Positions 50,601 to 61,200 of a stretch of DNA of 64,000 nt are shown here, in pieces. The translations under genes and the position numbers were made by a program. The notes beneath the pieces are model-generated. The model was not told the origin of the DNA. It did not search any database and saw nothing but the letters and a program-made list of their open reading frames with translations. Each line of letters begins with the position of its first letter. Position 1 is the stretch's first letter. The stretch comes from Lagopus muta (lineage: Eukaryota; Chordata; Aves; Galliformes; Phasianidae), in NCBI RefSeq assembly GCF_023343835.1, contig NC_064435.1, forward strand, positions 41,130,603-41,194,602, written 5' to 3'.

Positions 50601-53542
50601 TTTCATTTCTGTGTGTACTTGCCATCCATCTTTTATGTCTGAGAATCTAGAATTGAGATTATAGCACAGCAGTTCTCAAGGAACTGCGTGGCTTACCTCC
50701 TGAAGCTCACCCATTCTCATTGAGCTTTTCATTTTGTTCCTGTAGTATTGTTCTCCTCTCCCAGATTTTTTTCAGATCTGAATCATTTGGAAATGTTTCA
50801 AAAATTGTTTTGAACCTTGTGCACTACACAATTTGATTAAAAGCTTTGCAGTTCAATTACAAAGGAGTCTTGTATGTATTTGCATTGCTTTATGAGAAAT
50901 CACAGAATTGTAGGGGTTGGAAGGGACCTCCAGAGATCATCGAGTCCAACCCCCCTGCCAAAGCAGGTTCCCTACAGCAGGTCACACAGGTAGGCATCCA
51001 GGCAGGTCTTGAACATCTCCAGAGAAGGAGACTCCACCACCTCCCTGGGCAGCCTGTTCCAGTGAAATTGGCTTGGAATTTGTGTTTCTGTTACCTAGAC
51101 AGATAAACTAAAAAGTCTTTGTGTTATTTTTTCAGCTTATATTCATTGGCACTTTTTTTTTCCTATAGGGTGAAAGGCCTCATCCCTCAATTGCCTCTAA
51201 GCTTCTTTCAGTTGTTTATAAAGGCATTGCACCTGGGAGTGAAAGGAGCTCTCTTCCAGCAGTAGACATCAGCAGTAAGCGATTAGCTGATAGACTCCTG
51301 CAGCTTGCCTTTGCCATTGATGATCAGGTAGGATGTGGTTCTCCAATCTGAATACTTCATCCCAACTTTCTATTTTCAGGAACTATCCTGTAGAATAACC
51401 AGAATATATGTATTTTAGGTAAACAAAGCTTTATTCATACTCCTACAGAGAAGCTGCAAATGCTCTCTGGCTTAATCAAGGGACAAAGGGAAATTTTAAG
51501 TAGCAAGCATTTCAGTATTTTGTTTATGCTTTATTACTGTATTTCATGGTAACATGAAACCATTTGAGATGGGAGCTTTTTTAAAAAAGGCAGTGTGGTT
51601 GGTTTTGGTGGTTGTTTTTTTGGGGGGCATTTTTGTTGTTTTTTTTTCCAGGAAATTTGTGAAACTTAATACATTTGAGATAACTCTGGTGCTGTCTTAC
51701 ATTTTACAGTGTGAGGAACTAGTAAGTCTGCTGTTGAACTCGGTGGTGTTATCTGTGCCATTATCTGAAGCCTCAGAGAGAAACTTTGTCAATTTTTCTC
51801 ATGGACAGTATTTCTACAGCCTGTTCTCAGACACCATTAATCAGCAGCTGCTAAAAAATCTGGATGTGGTAGTAATCCAGCTTATGGAATCATCTGTCAG
51901 CAATCCCCAAATGGTATTAAACTTCTAACATTTCCATATGAATTTGTCCTTTCAAATAAGAAGTAATGCTTCTTTGTTATGGTTGGATGTAACTGAGTGT
52001 CTTCAGTTGCACTTGGGAAGCATGGTATTGATAGGGCTTTTTAGTGGTTTATTTTGTGTTTTTTTTGTTTGCTTTGTTTTGTTTTGGGTTACAGCCTGTT
52101 GGCACTGACTTCATGGTCCTTGGCAACCTGATTTGAGTGGAAAATGCTTGCCTGTTAATTACTGTAAACTCTATGAATTTCAGGAATTTTGCATAGTACT
52201 TCATCTGAAGAATATCCTTTCAAAGCAAGTCTGATCGTTCCCATTTTTGTGCACTATGTAAGGGCTGCATTCTGAAAGATTAATGAGTAATACAGTGATT
52301 TGATTAAGGCATTTATTCAGCTTTATGTGATTGTTTAGTTTGGTAAAAAAAAAAATATATATATTTAATGTACCCATACAAATTCACTGAAATCACAATC
52401 CAGTTGAATTGCTAACTAATATAGAGGAAAATGCAGAATTCAGGCTTAGAAGTTGGTGATAAGTAGTAATTTGTCACATCTTAAACTCTTAAAGGAAGAG
52501 GATTGGAATGTACTTGTTCATAACTTGTTTGAAGTTTTATTTCTGTTTTCAGAGTTTATGCAAGTAAGTTATATATGTGACTCTCCCATTTCTCAGTTCC
52601 ATGCTAACTTGTATTTTCAAATATTGATCCTCAAAGTTACTCTGGGTTATTATTTGTTTCTCTGTATTCACACAAAATGTATTGGTGTTTGATTTAAACA
52701 GGAAGGAGTATGGTAGGTGTCTCTCTTTGAAAAGTAGGTGCTTCTAAATACCTACACAGTGACTCCTGTATCCTGTTGAGATTTAAATCTAGCATTGCTG
52801 TGTGATGCAGTAAATTGAAAATCCTCCCCTGATGTGTTAGCTGACTTAATTTGAAAGTTCCTTTACTAAGTTCTTACTTTCTGTTAAGTGTAGTTTTAAT
52901 TAAGGATTTGGAATAGAATTAAGATTTTCTAATTTTAGATCCCATCTTCAGCTTTTTCACAAAGTCAAATTAGGGGGGTGCTTCTAATTTTGGTGCTTTT
53001 AGGACAGATGGTAACTCAGACAAACAGATCTGTCTGAAGCTGACAGGATATTCATCGTCTTCCCTGAATGAGCACTTTTTGGTTGACTTTCTCCTGAATC
53101 TGTGATTTGGTTTTTTGTTCTTCCCCATGACTGACCATACCAGTTAGGAGATAGTATCATCATGTTGCTTGGAAGGCAAGAATCTCTGTTGCTTTTCTTT
53201 TCAGGTTGGAAGCATTTTGAATGGCATGTTAGATCAGAGTTTTAGGGAGCGTACCATACGCAAGCAGCAAGGAGTAAAACTGGTCACAGCAGTACTGAGA
53301 AACTGGAAGAGGCTTGACAGTTGGTGGGCCAAAGGTGCATCTCCTGAGAGCAAAATGGCAGTCTTGACTCTGCTGGCAAAAGTTCTCCAGGTATGCATTG
53401 TTTTGTAATGGCCAGGTAACTTTTCTAATTCTGTAGAAATTCTGTAGAATATAGCTTACAGGAATGGTTTTCTTTGTTTCTCTTATATCTGAGGGGAAAA
53501 AAAGAAGGAAAAAAAAGCTGAGTAATGACAGTCGGCTTAGTT

Positions 53543-53576
<34 letters not shown>

Positions 53577-56117
53577 AAAGTACAAAAAATATTTGGACAG
53601 GCAGAAATTACTGGATTTTGCTCTTCTCCCTGCCAGCTTTCTTATTTTAGCTGCTCACGTGTTTTTCTGCTTTTCGGCCTTCTGGAGAATTGACACAAGC
53701 ATGGAGAGAAACTTAGAAAATGAACAGCCTCTGGTACCATTCCTTCTTCCTTGCTGGCATCTTGAAAGTCACAACAAAGCAGCCTAAATCAATATTGTGC
53801 AGAAAGGTTTTGATTCTTAGGGCCTCTAACTTTGGTTACATTGGGGTTTTGCTTAGTGTTGGTTTTGTTGGTTTTTTTTGTTTTTTTTCTATTGTGAAGA
53901 CAGAATTTACCTACTTAGCCCATTCTTTTTAGGAACTTGTAAAAGTAGCTGCGTTTAAGCACACAAATATTCACTTACTTGAGGACATTTGAAATTGTAA
54001 ATGTCATTATTTTCAACTTGAATCTTTTTGAAGGTATGCTTTGGGGCACATATTGTGAATTGTACTGCTGTATTCATTGCTAGTAAAGTGACTAACAGGG
54101 AAATCTAGCTTTGAGATGTAGCTTGGTTTATTTTTGAACTGGAAAATATCCAGCATGTAAGCTTGTTTGTATAGCATAGGTGCTTTTAGAATTCTTATTG
54201 ATAGTCCTTCTAAAACCAGAATCGCAATATATGTACTTTCTGTTCATTCAGTAGATTTTTGGAAACATAATTCTACAGCACATGGGTTGTTTTTACTGTT
54301 CACTAACATAAGGATTTATCTGACTAGTTCAGAACCAAATCTTTATTTTTAACTTCTCTTTCATTCCAGATAGACTCTTCAGTTTCTTTCAATACCAGTC
54401 ATGAAGCATTTACAGCTGTTTTTGATACCTATACCAGTCTACTTACTGATCAGAATTTAGGCTTAAATCTGAAGGTAAGTTGCTCACTTAAGTATCTTCC
54501 CTGATCTGTCCAGATTAGAATGTTAGTGGTTGATAAAGTCTCCTGTTATTAGAGTTAAATTTTTACCTTAGTTTGCAGATGGACATCCATTTTTTTTTTA
54601 TTTCCCTATTCAGCTTCCTAAAAATTGTGAATAATTGTATTTTAGTCAGAAAGCAATGTCACAGATGCTGTGCTTTTGTTTTGGGTGTAACTTCATTTTT
54701 TTCTATGAAAAATTTACTGTCAGTTGCAAATAGTTTATAATTCTAAAGTGTCATTTTTTTAATCAGGCTTTGAGCATGGAGTGGCACTTTCTAAATGTGA
54801 AAATATAAATAAGCACTGAGGTCCATCTCTGTATCAGACCAGTAACTGCTATATGTGATTTGGTCAAGAGAGGGAGACAGAGTACTGCATACTGAAAGTA
54901 GAAGTTATAGGATGACAGAAACACACAGAATCACAGAATTGTAGGAGTTGGAAGGGATCTTTAGAGTGCATGGAATCACAAGGTTGGAAATGACCTGTAA
55001 GATCATCTAGTCCACTGTCTTCTCATTACCACTGCTACCACAAGCACTAAACCATATCTCACAGCTCCTCATCCAGATGCCTCTTGAACACTGCCAGGGA
55101 TGGCGACTGCACCACCTCCCTGGGCAGCCATTCTGGTGCCTGTTCCGGTTCTTTGAGTCCAATCCCCTCCTAAAGCAGGTTCCCTGCTGTAAGGCAAACA
55201 CATAGGCATTTAGGCGAGTCTTGAATAGCTGCAGAGAAGGAGACTTCACAAAGCTTCCAGGCAGTCTGTTCCAGTGTTCCATCAGTCTTGCTATAAAGAA
55301 GTTCTTCCTTGTGTTAGTATAGAACTTCCTGTGCTCCAGTTTTGTCCCCTTGCCCCTCATTCTTATTACTGCATGCCACTGAAAAGAGTCCTCCCACACT
55401 TCAGATATTTATAAACAGTTATGAGATGGTCTCTTAGCCTTCTGCTCTCCAGACTGAAGAGTCATGGAATCATAGAATCGCCAAGGCTGGAAAAGACCCA
55501 CAGGATCACCCAGTGCAACCATCCACCCATCTCCAACAGTTTTCAATAAACCATGTCCCTCAACATAACGTCCAAACGTTCCTTGAACACCAGGATTGGT
55601 GACTCCACCACCTCCCTCCACCAGCCCATTCAAGTGCCTGACTAGTAGTAATTCCTAATGTCCAGCCTGAATCTCCCCTGGCGCAGCTTGAAGCCGTAAG
55701 TCCCAGGTTACTCAGACTTTCCTCCTACATGAGAAGCTCCAGGCCCCTAATCATCTTTGTGGCTCTCTGCTGGACTTTTTCTAGGAGTTCCTTGTCTTTT
55801 TTGAATTGGGGAGCCCAGAATTGGACACAGTATTCCAGATGTGGCCTCACCAGGGGATGGTAGAGGGTAGGATGTCCTCCCTTGACCTGCTGGCCATGCT
55901 CTCTTTGATGCATCCCAGGATACCATTGGCCTTAGTCACAAGCGCACGTTGCTGTGTGGATGCTTCAGACCAGAAGGCTATAAGTTTTGTACTTAAAAAA
56001 TAGTTTTGCATGGTTGCTGCTCTGTCAGTCCATCTTTTGGTGGATAGTTTTGAACTTCACTGTGCATTCAAAATATACCTTGCTTTAGCTGCTAGGTGAT
56101 GCATAAAAGCAATGGCT

Positions 56118-56156
<39 letters not shown>

Positions 56157-58247
56157 TGAGCATCCACTATCACAGAAGTCTACTATATGGCAGTGTTGGG
56201 CAGGAAATGTTAATTAGCTTTTAACTCCCACTTAGTATTGATCAAAGATGTTTTCTGAAATACCCTAAAGAAGAGCAGCTACATGATGCATCTTTCAATT
56301 CTCTGAGACTTTGAATCAGTAAGCATAACCACTGCTGATTGTTTTGTAATCCTTAAATGCTTTGTAATTAGTGAATAATTTTATTTTCCTTTAAAGCTTT
56401 TTTATCTTTCTTTCAGGGTCAGGCAGTGATAATTCTTCCATTCTTCACTAATTTGACTGGAGAAAAACTTAATGAACTTAAGAATGCTCTTGATCAACTT
56501 GTAGCTTTCAATTTTCCCATGAGTTCAGATGAGTTTCCGAAAGGAACCTTGAAGCACAATAACTATGTGGACTGCACTAAGAAGGTTAGTGTCTTTCAGA
56601 AATGATTATGTAATTAGAACCCTAGTTGAACTGTACCTTGAAACAGTGATCCATATATCACATAGGGGTGTGTGCATATGTGTATATATAGCAGAGGTAG
56701 GTGTGTACTTAAATATCACAGAGTCTGGAATTAGAAAGATAAGCTCAGTTCCCTTAAGGAAATCAGCTATTAGTTCTTAGTTAAATTTTTATTCAGTTGT
56801 AGAATTTACATGTGCGGATTACATATGCATATCTTGAGTATCTGCTTCTGATCGATATGGAAAAGTTAAATGGAATTGACTTGATTCCATGTGACTCCTT
56901 ACTTTGTGTTGTATCTTTTTGCAGTTTTTAGATGCTTTAGAGTTGTCTCAGAGTCCAGTGTTGTTGCAGCTGATGACAGAAGTCCTCTGTAGGGACCATA
57001 GACATTCTATGGAGGACTTATTTCAAGCCAGCTTCAAAAGAATTTCCAAAAGGTAAATTTTGGTCCATTGCATTTTGCTCTTGGTCTTAGTGATTCTTTT
57101 TATGATTTAAATGTCCGTCTTGTCCATATCACAGTGATAGTTAACATCATAACATTTTATATAATATGTTTAAGTCATGTAGTTACTTTGTCTTCACTGT
57201 TCCAAAATATTTCTGAAGTGGCACCAACTTACAGATGACACTGCCAATTTCTGGACAAATTCTGTAAAGCCTTCTGTAAAGTGGCTCATTCTGGCAGAAT
57301 GCACTTTGAAGGTAGTAGTTGTGTGCAATACCTATTTTTGCTATCACTGTGTAACCACAGTGCTCGCATAAGTAAATAACACTTAAATTGTCAGCAAGTT
57401 AATTTGCTCAACTCCCTTGGAAAAAGAGCAGCATTTTTTTTTTTTTTTTTTTTTTTTTAATTAAAATGTTTCCTGTCTGATAAGCTGTTGACAAAAATAT
57501 GCTCTGTTCACAGAACAGGTCTTTAGTGTAGAAACCAAGCATTCCAATTTATGATGAGCTATTAAGTAATGATTGTTTTGAAGTATGCAGTTTGCGACAT
57601 ACAGTCATTTATCTTCTGTCCAGGTCCCAATTTTTTGAAGTTTTAGCTACTACAAAATTATTCAGAGCAGTGATTCATCTAGAACCATAGAATATCCTGA
57701 GTTGGAACAGACCCTTAAGGATCATCAAACCCTGGCTCCACACACGACCACCCGAAGTTCAAACCCTACATCAGAATGTTGTCTGACAACTCCTGGGACT
57801 CTGGCATTTTGAGACTGTGACCACCACTGTGGGCAGCCTATTCCAGGGCTTGACCACCTTCTGGTGCAGATGCTTTCCCTAACTCCCAGCTGCCCCTCCC
57901 CTGATGCAGCTCCATGCTGTTCCCTTGGGCCCTGACACTGTCACACAGAGCAGAGCTCAGTGCTGCCCCTCAGCTCCCTGTGAGGAGCTGCAGCCTCCAT
58001 GAGGCCTCCCCTTAACTCCTCTGCTCTGGGTTGAGCAAACCCAGGTTGCTCACCCATTCCTCACACACCTTTCCCTCCAGACCCTTCACCATCTTCACAG
58101 ACTTTCTTTGAACACTTTCCGATAGCTTTAAGTCTTTATAGTGTGGTGCCCAAACCTGCACACAAAGCTCAAGGTTTGTGCAGAACAGGATAATACCTTT
58201 CCTCATCTTTTTCTATTTGCTTCCACCTTTCATGTGTACCAGATGCT

Positions 58248-58290
<43 letters not shown>

Positions 58291-61200
58291 TTGAGGCTGA
58301 CAAAGATGGCTTTTGTATTAAACCGTCAGAGATGTACAAGCAAGTTTACCACTTCTTGCAGGGCAAGAAGCTGAGATTTGCCTTAGAGAGTTTCAAACTG
58401 ATCTTGCATGTCTTGTAGGATACCTAAGTGTGTATGAACAAAGACAATATAATTTTAATGACAGAAGTGGTTTAAAACACAAATGGAGTCTGGTAAGAAT
58501 GAGTTTTCTTCTTGCAATTTCTATCTTATTTAGGAGCAGCACTGACAAACAAGTAGTACTGCTGGACACTGTTCACAAGATGTTCCAGAATGAAGACCTT
58601 CTTTCAAATACTGTCCGTCAAGCTTTTGTGGATCGCTCTCTCCTCACTCTCATGTCACACTGCAGCTTGGATGCTCTGAGAGAGTTTTTTTGCAAGATTA
58701 TAGTGCAGGCTATGGATACACTTAATTCCAGGTTTACAAAGGTATGAATTATAAATAAATTGGGAAATGTGATGTTGACTGTCTCTACATACGTTTTGCT
58801 TAGGTTTGATTGAAATGCTGTAGTTGAAACCACTTGCTTTCAATTTTGCCAGTTTTCTGTATCTTGCAGATTTTCCTCATGTGTGTTGATTCTGTTGCTT
58901 TGAAGTTAATGCGTGTTTGCATTTCTTCTGTGTACAGCTGATAAGTCATCTGTATATGTGAAAAAAGGGATCTGAGGTACTGTCAAAACTCACTCTAACT
59001 TTTAAGTATAAAATGGTAGTCTACTAATACATTATGAAAGAGGAGTATTAGACCTGTGTAATGAAAGCCCTTGCAGAAAGGTCTGCGCTCTTAATCATTT
59101 GCTGAAGGGTCTTGGCTACAATCAGTAGATGTTTCTTTCTTGTTTCTTCACATCCATGTTAGTTAAATCCAATGATTTTTTTTTTGTCAGTGTGTGTACT
59201 CTTTATGAGGTTCTCTTCTAGTTCATAGAATCATAGAATCACAAGGTTGGAAACGACCTATAAGATCAGTCACAGAATCACACAGAATCACAGAATCACC
59301 CGGGTTGGAAGGGACCCCAAGGATCACGTAGTTCCAACCCCCCTGCCTAGCAGGGCCACCAACATACATATTCAGATCAGGTTGCCCAGGACCCCGTCCA
59401 ACCTGGCCTTAAACACGTCCAAGGACGGGGCATCCACAACCTCCCTGGGCAGCCCGTTCCAGGGCCTAACCACTCTCCTAGTAAAGAACTTCCCCCTAAC
59501 ATCTAACCTAAATCTTCCCTCCTTCAACTTAAAACCATTTCCCCTAGTCCTGCTGTCGTCAGCCCTTTTGAAGAGTTTACTCCCCTCCTGGGTGTAGGTT
59601 CCCTTCAGGTATTGATAGGCTGCAATGAGGTCACCCCGCAGCCTTCTCTTCTCCAGGCTGAACAAGCCCAACTCCCTCAGCCTGTCCTCATAGGGGAGGT
59701 GCTCCAGCCCCCTGATCATCTTAGTCGCCCTCCTCTGGACCCTTTCCAAAATCTCAATGTCTTTCTTGTACTGAGGGCTCCACACCTGGACACAATACTC
59801 CAGATGGGGCCTCACAAGAGCCGTGTAGAGAGGGACAATCACCTCCCTGTCCCTGCTGGCCACCCCTCTCCTGATGGAGCCCAGGATCCCATTTGCCAAC
59901 CATCTCCTCATCACCATTGCCACCACTAGTACTAAACCATATCACGCAGCATGTCATCCAGACGCCACCTGAGCACACTGTTGGCTCATGTTCAGCCGAG
60001 CATCAACCAACACCCCCAGGTCCTTCTCTTCTTCACATTCATCAAGCCACTCACCCCCAAGCCTATAACACTGTGTGGGGTTGTTGTGCCCAAAGTGCAG
60101 AACTCCACACTTGGCCTTGTTAAACCTCATCCCATTCACCTCAGCCCAGTGGTTCAGCCTGTCGAACTCCCTCTGAAGGGCTGCCCTACCCTCAAGCAGA
60201 TCCACACCACCTTCCAGCTTGGTGTCATCTGCAAACTTGCTGAGGGTGCACTCAATGCCCTCATCTAGGTCATCAATAAAGGTATTAAACAAGATGGGCC
60301 CCAGTACCGACCCCTGGGGGACACCATTTGTAACGGGTTGCCAGCTGGACTTCACTCTATTCACCACGACCCTCTGGGCACAGCCTTGTAGCCAGTTCCT
60401 TACCCAAAGAAGTGTATATCTGTTCAGACCATGGGCAGCCAGTTTCCCCAGAAGAAGCCTGTGAGGGACTGTGTCAAAGGCTTTGCTGAAGTCTAGGAAG
60501 ACTACATCAACAGCCCTTCCCTCGTCTATCAGACTGGTCACTCAGTCGTAGAAAGAGATGAGGTTGGTCAAGCACAACCTGCCTTTCACAAACCCGTGCT
60601 GGCTGGGCCTGATCCCCTGGACACTGCGTACATGCTGTGCAATCTCATCCAAGAAGATTTGCTCCATAACTTTCCCTGGTACTGAGGTCAGGCTGACAGG
60701 CCTACAGTTCCCCGGATCCTCCTTGTGGCCCTTCTTGAAGATGGGAGTCATGTCAGCAAGCCTCCAATCCTCTGGGACCTCACCAGTTAACCAGGAGCAT
60801 TGATAGATGGCCGAGAGGGGCTCAGCAATCACCCCCACCAGCTCCCTCAGCACCCGAGGGTGCAGCCCATCTGGTCCCATGGACTTGTGACAGTCCAGAC
60901 GGAGGAGGAGCTCTCTGACTGTCTGCACCGGAATTGCTGGGGGCACATTCTGAGCAGCATCCCAGACTTCCAGATCGAGGCATAAAAAGCCCAGAGGATA
61001 ACTGATCTGGCTGTTAAAGGCAGATGTAAAGGCAGATGTTGTTAGTTTTTATGATGCATCTGTTTAAGAGCAACAACACAGACAAGGTGCTGAAATGATC
61101 CAAATTTAGAATAGAATAGTTCAGTTGGAAAGGCCCCACAAAGATATCTAGTCCAACTTCCTGACTGCTGCAGGGCTAACCAAAAGCTAAAGCATATTAT

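Noticed and set aside
59372-60946. Reverse-transcriptase-like frames as host genes
   Set aside because: They are CR1 LINE ORF2 with CR1 3' UTR and tail repeats attached, not host coding sequence.
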